Source: Plutella xylostella (lineage: Eukaryota > Arthropoda > Insecta > Lepidoptera > Plutellidae). Taken from it: DNA of 64,000 nucleotides. Location: contig NC_063995.1 in assembly GCF_932276165.1 (NCBI RefSeq), forward strand, positions 7,998,001 to 8,062,000. Direction: 5' to 3'. Position 1 is the stretch's first letter; each line of letters begins with the position of its first letter. Positions 54,740-64,000 of this stretch are shown piece by piece. Below the pieces are notes generated by a model. That model ran no database searches and was not told the origin of the DNA. It saw only the letters and a program-made list of their open reading frames with translations. The translations under genes and the position numbers were made by a program.

Positions 54740-55503
54740 CTGGAATCAACAGACAAAGTTAGCAACAAAACAAAACATACCAATAAGAATCTATATAAGA
54801 ATATGCAATTGGTAAGTATAGATGTGAACTTACAGGTGGTTCGACCAGGAACAACATAAGGAACCTTTGAGCCAAGACACCTAGAGTCTTATGTTTGGGT
54901 GGAGGTGGTTTAGGAGCGCGACCCCGCAGAGCCTCGGACAGCTGAAGGTGATCTCCTTGCTTCTTCAGCATTCGCAGGAAGGAGTTGAGCCTGTTGGCTC
55001 CGTGCCACAAGTAGGTGTTTTTCCGCTTGTGCACGGCACACTGCATTGCTTCTAGAATGTTGATGATGTCATACATGCGGCGCTTTTCCACGCCCAGCTG
55101 GGCGGCGGTTATGTCCAGTTGGATTTCCACTGTGCCATTGCCGTGCATTGGGTACAAGGTGAGAAACCTGAAATCATAACATTTCAAATGAGCTATGTGT
55201 TGACTGTAGATCGCATTTGCGGCTATGAACAAAACTTCTGCACATTTTGGTGGCTTTAGTCTTGAATTTTGTCACAAAATTCAAGACTAAGACCAAGACT
55301 AGAAAGCTCGTTTACCTGTCGCATAAAATTTGCAGCGACTTTTCCTTCCGGTGCGCGGCGCTGGGCGGCGGCGTGGGGTACTGCAGCGCGACATTCGTCA
55401 GCAGCTTCAAGTTCGCTGTTGGCGACACATAGCTCGATGAATTCGTTACTTCGCTTAGAGCACTTCTCTTGGGAGTACAAGTTATGTTGTCATCTTCATA
55501 CAT
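54248..55503 (-). CDS. E2F8: Atypical E2F with two DNA-binding domains (E2F7/8 type)
   Basis: Three exons (55316-55503, 54834-55167, 54248-54739) join in phase to 337 residues. Residues about 51-123 form a first E2F domain (HRKEKSLQILCDRFLTLYP, then EKRRMYDIINILEAMQ). Residues about 154-245 form a second (KTLGVLAQRFLMLFL, then SKVRRLYDIANVFISIGLIE). Both carry the RRxYDIxNV(L/F) helix that reads the TTTSSCGC site. Two tandem domains without DP-dimerisation or RB-binding regions define E2F7/8, repressors of cell-cycle and endocycle genes. Vertebrate members are more than twice as long; here only about 90 residues follow domain two. Drosophila keeps only E2F1 and E2F2, so presence in this insect is informative. 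The choice between E2F7 and E2F8 is not meaningful for an insect; the symbol is nominal. Confidence 0.92.
54834..55167 (-). CDS. E2F8: E2F7/8-like exon 2
   Basis: Acceptor TTTCAG, donor GTAAGT. It runs from FLTLYPMHGNGTVEIQLDIT through RRMYDIINILEA to KTLGVLAQRFLMLFLVEPP. The second domain is split across the next intron. Phase 0 at the 3' end. Confidence 0.93.
55316..55503 (-). CDS. E2F8: E2F7/8-like exon 1
   Basis: Begins MYEDDNITCTPKRSALSEVT and ends at AAHRKEKSLQILCD plus a split Arg, donor GTAAAC. The CTPKRSALSEV stretch resembles a Ser/Thr-Pro phosphorylation site or short docking motif (inference). Confidence 0.9.
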
Positions 55504-56429
55504 TGTGTGATAACATTATGCAAAAACCATTTGGCACAAAATATTCGCGTACTTTTTGACGAAGATTCAGTAATCTCGATGGCCACCGAATTTTGTAACT
55601 AGAATGTCGGTGTTTGATAGATTTATACTAAATAATCATTCTGAATAGGACATGTTCAACTATATTAGTCAAAAATCTGTATTTTTTATAACAATAACAT
55701 TTTTTAGCGCGTAGAATAAAAACTAACCTAACAAATAAACAAATCATTTGACAGTAGCCAAAATGCGCGCGAGGGCGGGAGTCGGGGAGGGGGGGCGATA
55801 AGACCGCTTGCGTTTTATTATTGCTGTAAATAAAATAATTACTTGATTCAATGTGTCTTCAGATTGAAACTATTTGTATAAATTTTTAATACCTAGTGTT
55901 TATAAATTCTATTTAGAGTTGATTTTTTTCAATATTGCAATCCAATATTTATTATTTTTATTGCTTACAAAAATTGTCATGACATAAATTTATAGACTCT
56001 ATGGTTAACCGGAAGTGAGGGGAAATTATTGTTTTGAATTTATTAAACATAACATCAGACAATAATAAATGCAACATTTTGAACAATTATAATACTAGGT
56101 TTAATATAAAAAAGGATTTTAATATGCACATCATTTTAATTGTTAGTGTTTTTTACAAATATTTTTGTTTATTACTACCGGAAGTTATTACGATCTGAGT
56201 TTTGCCTTGTCTATGATTAATTTTTGCGTCATGTCATGGCTGGCATGTGCTTGATAACTTTGATAGTAGATTGGGAAAATTGCTTGCTTAAATTACTGCC
56301 GTCAAAGTTACATGTTTTGTCAGTTCAACGATATTTTAAAATTCGGTAAAGGTGTTTATTTGGCTGTAACTGCCGATGTAAAATAACTTTCTATAGTGTG
56401 AGTGGTCGAAGGGTGTGAGTTTAACTTTC
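55504..56429. promoter_or_regulatory. Divergent promoter region, E2F and ZRANB2
   Basis: About 930 bases between two genes read outward. It has a GC-rich patch at 55760-55800 (GCGCGCGAGGGCGGG), TTTTTTAGCGCG at 55688-55699, which is close to but not a perfect E2F site, and two CCGGAAGT sequences at 56009-56016 and 56178-56185 on the ZRANB2 side, which match ETS-factor sites common in housekeeping promoters. Confidence 0.5.
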
Positions 56430-56699
56430 ATGAACAAAATGAATGACGGTGATTGGATCTGCGGCGATGCAAATTGTGGAAATATAAATTTTGCTCGCCG
56501 GTCGTCTTGTTACCGGTGTAACAAGGATAGGCCGGATGGCGTGAGCAAGAAGAAACTCGGCACTGAGATCGGAAAATCTGCAGCCGAAAAATCGCGGGGT
56601 CTGTTCAATGCCGATGATTGGCAATGCAACAAATGTGCTAACGTAAACTGGGCCCGGCGACAAACGTGCAATGTTTGCAACGCGCCCAAGTTCGGTGAA
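56430..56699 (+). CDS. ZRANB2: ZRANB2 exon 1, two RanBP2 zinc fingers
   Basis: 270 bases ending GAA before GTATGT, phase 0. Finger one is DGDWICGDANCGNINFARRS then SCYRCN. Finger two is DDWQCNKCANVNWARRQTCN then VCN. The AEKSRGLF linker between them is also typical. Confidence 0.95.
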
Positions 56700-59600
56700 G
56701 TATGTAAACAAATTCCATATTATCCGACTTCCAGACAGGTTAAATTTGCACTTTATCCCGCATTGTTTGGATTTCCAAGGTCACTCAGTTGCTTTATGAG
56801 GAATTATAAAAATTTATAACAACGGATGAAAATGTCTCTTATTGTGTACAAAACTGGAAAGATCAGAAACCATCTGCCACCATCTCATGTAAAAGTTCTT
56901 CAGGAATGAAATGTTGGATAATGTTTTAGGTAGAAGCACGGACGGGGTATGGAGGTGGCTACAATGAACGCGGTGTAGTAGAGTACAGGCGGCGAGAGCA
57001 AGAGTCTGATGATGAATATGATGAGTTCGGTCGGAAGAAGCGCAAACGCCGATCGGATGAGCCACCTCTAAAGGTGTGTTGGATTTTGTTTATATTTACT
57101 AAATATTTTAGTCTGGTAATGATTTCTTAGCAGGATCATGTCTATTGAATATATTGAGGCTTCAGATAAGTAATTTTAGGTGTGATATAATTAAAGTTAA
57201 AAAATAATTGGCATACAATCTGGCCCACGAGGCTTGACACTGAGCATATTAAATGTTTACATACTAGTGATGTAACGAATGTGTATTTTTGGACATTCGC
57301 GAATGCGAATGCGAATGCGAATATCTGATATCGACATTCGCGAATGCGAATGCGAATGCGAATATTCAGTTTGTGTTCAAATTTGGCGCCATTTGTATGG
57401 TTTGGTGACAGTCTCGTACTGAACGAGGTACGTTTCGTTCTAGGCGCATTCCGAATCAGACTAGCCAATACTAGTCGCATTTTTAAAAAAAAGTAGTTAC
57501 ACAGGTGATAGAAGAAGACATTTCCAGTCGCTTGAACCCTATAATGCATTATCCGAAACTTAACCATTTCTAAGATATTTAATAATCTATATCTGTTTTT
57601 TTATTTTTTGCAAAAAAATTAAGCTTAAAAAAATAGTTATATTTCAATAACTTTTTTGGTTGTTTTGCATAAGTAACACCTTCATAAACTAATTTAAAAA
57701 ATCAAATGTGCAAAATAAGACACAATTCCTCGAAATAGATGAACATTTTAAAAAAATATTCAAAACGTAAAAACAAAGTACTTAGTTAAATTAAAAAAAA
57801 TTGTGCACTTCAGCTTAAAAACATTGTCATGCTATAAGCTTTCAAATAAGATAATTCAATATCAAATAGAAGGCGGAGAAACGTCATTAGGGGTTTCCAT
57901 ACTAAAGTCAACAGGTCTGAAAACAATCACACTTTTTACCTTTAAATTGGGCTTATAATGTTGTCCGCCTATGCTGGTTGTTTTGGCCGTATCTTTTTGA
58001 TACCTAAATCGTAAAGTGCACAAAAAAATGTCATATTATGAAATTATTTTTTTATTTCACTTATATTTTTTTACGTTTTGAATATTTTAAAAGATGTTTA
58101 ACTATTTTGAGGTATTGTGTCTAATTTACGTCAAATAATGCACATTTCATTATTTTAATAAGTTTATTAAGGTGTCACTTACAAAAAATAAAAAATACTT
58201 AAATTTTAACCCCCTTATTCATGAAAAAGCTAGTGGACGCTTTAGCTATTGAACTGTTCTGTCACTCTCTGACAGAGAAAATTTGTTATTTTTCAGAGAG
58301 GGACAAAATAGTTAAATAGCTAAAGCTTCTTAACTATTTTGTCCCTCTTTACTAACTTTTTTATGAATAAGGGGGTAAATATCTTAGAAATAATTAAGTT
58401 TCGGATTATGCATAATAGGGTTCAATCGACTGGAAATGTCTTCCTCTATCACCTCCTGAAAGGATCAGGTCTACTTGCAAAAAACCCTCTACTGTCAAAA
58501 TACGCTTTTTGTTTGTTAAAAAAGTTTATTTATGTTTAGGGCTTATGGAAACTATTAACTATAATATCTAAAGTTTAATTTCCCAAAGTAAATAAATAAC
58601 ACCAAATGATAAAGTAAGACTGGAAATGTGATTAAGACGGTAACTTGTAATAAAAGGATATAGACGAATGGATTTAGATTTTGTTTACCTAACATTATTT
58701 TCAATTTCAGTTTAATACCTAAGTACTGATATTCGCATAACATTCGCACAAAATTTTGCGAATGCGAATATCCAAAAAAATGCGAATATTCGCGAATGCG
58801 AATGCGAATGCGAATATTCGTTACATCACTATTACATACACTTCAATGCAGGGAAAAGTCTCAATTTTAGTCACTAGATCTGTAACTCAATATTCACAAG
58901 GGCATTTTCCTACCCCTTTTGTGATAATGGTTGTAAGCATACTTATATGTATAATATGATCAGCAATAACTTTATTTACTTTGCATTGTATGAGTTAAGC
59001 TCTTGTTGATTTTTGCTTGTGTGAAAGTATTTTTTGTTACAACATGTACATTTTGTTTATATTAAAGCACAAGTATTTTGTACAATACATTGTTGTACAT
59101 TAATATCAAGATTAAAACATACCATTTTAATATCATAAGGCATATTTTTCATGTTTTTTCACAATTTACATAATCAGCTAAGGCAGCAATTAACAAGGGG
59201 ATTGCAATGAAGACTTCATAATGTTTACTTTACTATTTTTTGAAGCACATCATTGCTAAAGTGGAGATTATTTTTCCTGCCTTCAGGGTGGTGTCACTGA
59301 TGGACCATTGCACAAAAATGCGCCGCCTACCCTGCCGTACACAAGTAATAACAGAGAATACTCCAAGGCAGATCCGGAACCAGAGTATGGAGAGTACAAG
59401 AACCAGGCCGGCAACAGAGCAAGTGGCAGCCTCAGTGATGGCTCTGTGTGCGAAGTCCCTCTCCTTAATAAGTTTAATTTACGGAAACATCAGCTACAGG
59501 CTCATATCATGCAGAAGCATGATAATAAAATCTCTTCTTCACCAAAAACTAATGGGTTTTCATCTCGCAAAAGGCAATACAGCTCAGGTGACAGGGGCTA

Positions 59601-62600
59601 TGAGACTGGATCAAAGAAAATCAAGTATAATGGTTTTGAAATTCCGATAAATCCAGTAATGGAAAACAGTGTTTCATCAAATAATGATTTGAAGGACCAA
59701 AGTAGTAATCATCAAAAACCAGTCACTTACACCACTGAGGAGAAAGTCAGAGCTGCAGCATTTGCTTTGGTCTACGGTAACTGTAAAATTAGTAGAGATA
59801 AATTTGGGGCATATTTTCATAAAACTGCACCTGATTTTCAAACAATTTTTGGTTGGTCGCGTCAACTGTTGGCTAAAGGCTGCTTGGACGATTCACACCT
59901 TCAGCCTCATACGAAAGACTCAAAGAATTCTGAAAGTAATACCAATTTCGAAACAACATTGAAACTTTATAAACCTGCAAAACTTCCAGAAAAGAGTGTG
60001 AAACTACTACCCAATCCAGATGAAATACCAATTGATTCTGAGAGTGATGACGATGTTCAATTTGTCTCTGCTAATAAAGTCAAGTTCCCAGTTCGCGAAA
60101 GAAGTTTAAGTGTTGAGACATTAGTAATAGATAAGGCAGAGAAAGCTGGATGTTCAGAGGGAGGTCGCTCCCTTGTCCAAAGCGACACGCGGTCCAGCCA
60201 GCGCCGCTCGCGCTCTGGCTCCCGCTCCCGCTCCCGCTCTCGCTCTGGCTCCCGCTCCGAAGATACTTCCCATCGTGTCAGCTCGTCTGATTCAGAAATT
60301 GAACAAAGAAAACTAACCAAAATTATAGCTCCTTTACCACCAGGTAAACCAAAAAATAAAAAAAAACCAGCTGACACTGATTCAGATTCAGACACTTGCT
60401 ACAGTGAGGAAACAGATTTCCTTTCGCGACGTTATCGCAAAAACAGGAAACCAAAACCAAAAGTTAACAATAAATGCGTCCCAGAACTACCGAAAGCACC
60501 ACCGCCAGTTCCTAATAAGATTCAGGAGGTCCAGCCCAAGGGATACTGCACTATGCCCCAGGCAGTGTCACCACTCGTTACAGGACAAATCTACACCAAT
60601 AATTTACGAAATATGGCGGTGAAGCCCCGGGACAGAGGGCACCGCGCTCCAGACACTGACGGATATGGCAGCGAGTATGTCCCCACCAGTCTCGGTTCCA
60701 ACAAAAATAACTACCAGGCATTCAAGAACACCGTTATGAAGAAAGGATTCTGGGCAAAAGGAAATGGTAAATCACTTGGAAATAAAGTCGAAATTTTAAG
60801 TGACAAACCAATCAACAATAAGGAGTTACAGACGATATTACAGAAAAATGCGAATACTGCTAATAAAGTACCATATGGTTATGTATCTACTAACATACCA
60901 CTTAATAATGGCAACGCAGGAGCCCCTGTACATAGTTTTCCAGTGGTTATGGAACCAGTGATAAGAACGCAACAAAATTTTACCACTGAAAATGTAAACA
61001 ACTTTGTGACGACTAAACAATACACAACTTCTGATCCACGATTGACCAGAACAGTTCAGACTGCAAAAGTACCTGAAAAATCATCCAATCAACTGGATAT
61101 CAAGGTGAACAATAATATAAAGAACAATAACATGGTAGGGACCAATAACACTGTTAAAGCTGTTACACCTGAAAGTAACTCCCGCATCTTCGATATTGTA
61201 CAGAGCTCTGTAACAAATAAGAGCATCTTAGACATATTTGGAGACAATGAACAAGATCAGAACATAAATAATAGTGAAAGTATGGTGCAGCAAACAGTTG
61301 CAAAAACACATGAAACTGAATGGGATGAAGACGATGATGCTCTGTATAAAACAGATGATCCAGATGTCACAGACACTGTATTAAACAGATCTTTAACAGA
61401 AGATATGGCGACGCCTGTATCAGAACCTCCAGCGAACGCGCCAAAAGTAATAAACTTCGACGTTGCAATAGCAAGACAAAGGCGAAATGAGTTACTAGAT
61501 TTACTTAATGATGCAAACCAAATTAGAAACATGGAAAATAACACTTCAACTCCAAAACATCAAACACCCGATAAGTCTCCCGAAAAGAAGAATAGATCAT
61601 CTAAATCACATCATGGAAGTAAAAATAGACATAATGTAACTGATAACCGACTGCCAGATATTCCAAACAGCATAAGTCATGAAATAGCTCAAATGGCGAC
61701 ATCACCTAGGCACAGCATTGATAAAAGTCAGGAAAGAGTAGAACCATCGACTCCTACCAAGACTAATCATATCCCCGGTCTGAGCGCTACGCCTCCTAAC
61801 AAAGATAGGGAGATGCATCAGTTGAAACAACAAAATACACCCCCAAAACCAGATAAAGTGCCAACACCTACCACTGTTACTGCTGCCCCTTTGCAAAACT
61901 CTCAAGCTTTGCAACAATTAGAATTGTCGAACTTGCTCTCTGGAATAAACACAAACACGTTGCTGTTAGCTATACAAAACTTACAGCAACTCGTTCAGCA
62001 GCCTCCTACCACTAATGCCAACACTAATAATAATAATAGCACTGATCAAAACAATGAATCAGACGCTCAAGAGGATGACGATTCCAACGAAGTTGAAGTT
62101 GTAGAAACAATCAACCTGACAAACGACGAAGACTGGGAAAAGGAATCTGAGGAAGGCGACATAGAGAGACAGCTGAAGCAGATGGACGGGAACACGGGGG
62201 ACACCCCTTTTTTAAGTGATATTTTCGACCCGAGTCCCGTTGTGATGCCAAAGAGTCTGACCAACAAGTTGCACATCAACCTCAAAACATCCGAACCCTC
62301 CACAGAAGCTAGTGCACCTCAACCCAATGAAAACGCACCCGTTATAGGCAACTTCAAAAGCTTCGCTCTGCCAAAACCGATCATGCTTAATAGGCTCAAA
62401 CTGAACGCAAAGGCACAGAACAATAAGTCTGGAAAGATTAAGAGGAAAAAGTTGAAGGTTTGTATCAGTTCCTTTGCTTGGTCACGAACAGTGCATCTGT
62501 TATTAAATTTGTTTGTTCGTTCGGAGCCGAGTTCTGAGGGTGTGTCTGTTGTTGCAGGGCGAGGCGCGGGCGGGCGCGGGGGAGGGGGAGGGGGACGAGG

Positions 62601-62684
62601 ACGAGGAGTCGGGCGACGAGGCGGACCTGTCCAAGTACGACCTCTGCGGCAGCGAAGATGAGCAAGGCGGCACCTCTAAGCCTG
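56430..62684 (+). CDS. ZRANB2: ZRANB2 (zinc-finger RanBP2-type splicing protein), 3' partial
   Basis: Exons 56430-56699, 56930-57073, 59287-62457 and 62558-62684 join in phase to 1237 residues; the 3' end is beyond the window. Two RanBP2 zinc fingers (Cys 11, 16, 27, 30 and Cys 66, 69, 80, 83) of the type that reads single-stranded AGGUAA-like 5' splice sites are followed by RTGYGGGYNER and DDEYDEFGRKKRKRR, both hallmarks of ZRANB2. DEADLSKYDL in exon 4 matches the acidic DLSKYxL repeat of the family. Between them lies a 1057-codon exon that makes this protein at least three to four times the length of vertebrate ZRANB2. Start: first ATG (MNKMNDGDWICG); the longer frame upstream would need a non-ATG start. 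Confidence 0.92.
56930..57073 (+). CDS. ZRANB2: ZRANB2 exon 2
   Basis: 144 bases, TTTTAG acceptor, GTGTGT donor, phase 0. It encodes VEARTGYGGGYNERGVVEYR, RREQESDDEYDEFGRKKRKR and RSDEPPLK, a conserved linker with a basic nuclear-localisation-like cluster. Confidence 0.93.
57265..58831. mobile_element. Long-arm hAT-like foldback transposon with GCGAAT hexamer ends
   Basis: Ends TAGTGATGTAACGAAT and its inverse ATTCGTTACATCACTA, flanked by a perfect 8-bp duplication TTACATAC (57257-57264, 58832-58839), the size made by hAT transposases. Inside the ends are several GCGAAT hexamers. Arms of about 550 bases (57265-57815 and 58010-58831) are inversely matched along their length, for example GACTGGAAATGTCTTC with its partner, so the transcript could form a long hairpin. 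No transposase frame is present: non-autonomous. A small MITE is inserted in the right arm. Confidence 0.88.
58210..58375. repeat. 166-bp MITE nested in the hAT-like element
   Basis: CCCCCTTATTCATGAAAAA and its inverse TTTTTATGAATAAGGGGG bound it, with TAA on both sides (58207-58209, 58376-58378). The left arm of the host element lacks it and shows a single TAA at the matching place, so insertion and target duplication are directly visible. A 3-bp TWA-like duplication fits PIF/Harbinger elements. Confidence 0.88.
59287..62457 (+). CDS. ZRANB2: ZRANB2 exon 3, giant lineage-variable exon
   Basis: 3171 bases, TTCAG acceptor, donor after KIKRKKLK, phase 0 at both ends, no stop over 1057 codons. 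Mostly low-complexity, Asn/Ser/Pro/Lys-rich. Visible parts, in protein numbering: about 286-345 a compact helical block (YTTEEKVRAAAFALVYGNCK, then FQTIFGWSRQLLAKGCL) resembling helix-turn-helix domains such as DUF4817; about 392-399 DDDVQFV, a SUMO-interaction-like motif; about 436-465 an RS stretch (RSRSGSRSRSRSRSGSRS); about 1072-1086 EVEVVETINLTNDED, a second SUMO-interaction-like motif. As a symmetric exon it could be skipped without changing frame, giving a vertebrate-sized protein. Its codon use is AT-richer than exon 4. Confidence 0.88.
62558..62684 (+). CDS. ZRANB2: ZRANB2 exon 4, acidic DLSKYDL region
   Basis: 127 bases, TTGCAG acceptor, GTAAGC donor. It encodes GEARAGAGEGEGDEDEESGD, EADLSKYDLCGSEDEQGGTS and KP, leaving one base. 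The acidic run and DLSKYDL correspond to the region after the basic linker in other ZRANB2 proteins. The RS-rich C-terminus should follow beyond this window. Confidence 0.92.
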
Positions 62685-62821
62685 GTAAGCTTTTGCAAAT
62701 TTTGGTTACCTTGTTTCGTGCATTCTAAATTCATTTGTCTTTCACACGAAGTGTGTTCTTGTAAGTAATCGTTGTCAATGATTTTTTGAACTACTTCTAG
62801 TCTGAAAGTCTTTTCCGTACA

Positions 62822-62900
62822 TCAGTGTTTTTCAACCTTTTTCATGATGCGACCCCCCTGGTATTAAAAAATATTTCGCGACCCCCTTGACCCTTTCGGA
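62822..62900 (+). repeat. Repeat fragment resembling a hAT terminus
   Basis: CAGTGTTTTTCAACCTTTTT followed by GATGCGACCCCCCTGG and a second CGCGACCCCC. This string is a widespread animal hAT-type end. The matching right end was not found; probably truncated. Confidence 0.5.
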
Positions 62901-63199
62901 TTTTTATCATGTATGTATGTGTTGTGTATCTTACAGTATTCCCAATATTTATTCCATACGACGTATTTATGGTCTCCATGATTAGGATTAGATTAGTACA
63001 AACTTATCGGATTTAAAAAAAAACATTATTTTACAATTACACACATCGGATACGTGTATGACCCAGAATTTATTTTTCGAAATTAGCTTTTTCATTATGA
63101 TTTTTTAAGCATTTAAATATGTTGAATAAAAGTTTTCAAGGGTGAAATGAAATAAAAACTAAAAAGACAAAATACTTGGCTTTACAAAAAATAAATACT

Positions 63200-64000
63200 T
63201 GTGGTCGTCGTCTTTGAACCAGACAGGAAGGCCTCCCAAGCTACGTTTGCGTATTTGTGGTCTATACTCGAGAACTCGTTTACCCCAACGGTTATCGGTT
63301 CTTCGGCAGATATGACCAGCACACCACCACTTCAGCTTTCATATTTTGACAGCTATGTCAGTAATCTTAATCCTCTGACTGACGGAAAACCTCATTTCTG
63401 ATACGATTTATCAGAGAAACCCCAAGCATAGATCTCTCCATAGCACGCTGAGCGACTTTAAATCGGTGGACTAGTCCTACCGTCAGTGCCCACGTCTCTG
63501 CACTATACGTCATCACTGGCAGGACGCACTGGTTACTGAGGGATGGCCAAGGAGAATATGTGCTGGCGAAGTTTCCCGAATGCAGCCCAACCCAGTTGGA
63601 TGCGCCTTGCAGCTTCCTTGTCGAAGTTGCTTCTGCCTGGCCAAATAGTCTGCCCGAGGTAGACATATTCTTGCACAACTTCGATTGTTGCCTCACCAAC
63701 GACGACCGGCTCCGGTTCGATGTGAGCATTGTACATGACTTTCGTCTTGTCCAAGTTTATACCCCGAAGCCTACACGTTGGGAAGCAGCATTTAGGCCAC
63801 TTCCATCATCCGGCTGAGTTCCTGCAGAGATTCTGCCATAATAACGATGTCGTCCGCGAAGCAGAGAGGTGTGACATTTACCCGCCATTTATACATATGC
63901 CATGTCCAGCGGCATCGCACAGACTTCTCAACTCCTCGATATAGCTGAGATCTCTGCAACGCTTCCAAAATTGCCCTTGTCTCGATGGAGTTGAAGGCGT
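63200..64000 (-). pseudogene. Decayed RTE-type non-LTR retrotransposon, 3' part of reverse transcriptase
   Basis: On the minus strand, from the window end: AFNSIETRAILEAL, then VTPLCFADDIVIMAESLQEL with the FADD catalytic box of reverse transcriptases. Next comes LDKTKVMYNAHIEPE, and VQEYVYLGQTIWPGRSNF, then after a frame change VLPVMTYSAETWAL, VAQRAMERSMLGVSLINRIR. This order is typical of RTE-clade LINEs. A stop follows the FADD block, a frameshift occurs near 63540, and stops follow past 63367, so the copy is inactive. It is 5'-cut by the window edge. Confidence 0.88.

Larger units (their letters stand above)
57074..59286 (+). other. ZRANB2 intron 2, mostly a foldback transposon
   Basis: 2.2 kb, of which 1.57 kb is the hAT-like element at 57265-58831. 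The remainder is AT-rich with no further feature. Confidence 0.8.
62685..64000 (+). other. ZRANB2 intron 4, to window end
   Basis: 1.3 kb, containing a hAT-terminus-like fragment at 62822-62900 and a decayed RTE-type LINE on the minus strand from about 63200 to the window end. No exon seen. Confidence 0.6.

Noticed and set aside
57142..57567. 141-residue minus-strand open frame
   Set aside because: It is the left arm of the hAT-like foldback; the IRIRIR-type repeat comes from the GCGAAT hexamers and there is no transposase motif.
60057..60395. 112-residue minus-strand frame rich in Arg-Glu repeats
   Set aside because: Antisense of the RS-coding stretch in ZRANB2 exon 3.

Overview
This window is nuclear DNA from an insect, almost certainly a moth or butterfly (Lepidoptera). 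AT-rich introns and spacers surround GC-rich exons with GT-AG borders. The spacers are full of repeats typical of lepidopteran genomes: tRNA-headed SINEs with (GAATA)n or (AAT)n tails, an RTE-type LINE, and many small foldback (MITE-like) elements. There are no bacterial-style operons, tRNA genes, rRNA genes or CRISPR arrays. All gene models come from reading splice sites and checking that intron phases agree; none was tested against transcripts or a database.

Positions 3416-44742 (+) hold most of a large gene, the insect orthologue of OXR1/NCOA7 (Drosophila mustard, mtd). I traced 24 coding exons that join without a frame break into at least 1042 residues: a Ser/Arg-rich start, a LysM domain, a GRAM-like region, a long low-complexity middle, a conserved Tyr/Trp-rich block and a C-terminal TLDc domain. 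The 5' end lies outside the window. Three ATG-bearing exons inside introns (14238, 35902, 39202) end in the phase needed to join the next exon. They predict shorter proteins: one without LysM and two that are nearly only TLDc. One of the two TLDc-only forms starts with a classic-looking mitochondrial targeting sequence.

Downstream lie four compact genes. RAMAC (46328-46693, -) encodes the activator of the mRNA cap methyltransferase and converges on mtd. PRA1/RABAC1 (47947-50841, +), a prenylated-Rab acceptor membrane protein, is read divergently from RAMAC. An atypical E2F with two DNA-binding domains (54248-55503, -, E2F7/8 type) lies back to back with ZRANB2 (56430 to beyond the window, +), a splicing-associated protein with two RanBP2 zinc fingers. 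Its third exon is unusually large (1057 codons) and sits between the zinc-finger part and the acidic DLSKYDL region.

The most notable points are: (1) the phase-compatible alternative first exons of mtd, above all the mitochondrial-type one; (2) the giant ZRANB2 exon with a helix-turn-helix-like block, an RS stretch and two SUMO-interaction-like motifs; (3) a 1.57-kb hAT-like long-hairpin transposon in a ZRANB2 intron, whose two arms give the before and after states of a smaller nested insertion; (4) an element with about 60-bp inverted ends, a 12-bp target duplication and an internal tRNA-type pol III promoter; (5) two separate tandem duplications of an exon tail plus its splice donor within mtd, each making an in-frame mini-exon; (6) a Lys/Glu-rich insertion inside the TLDc domain.
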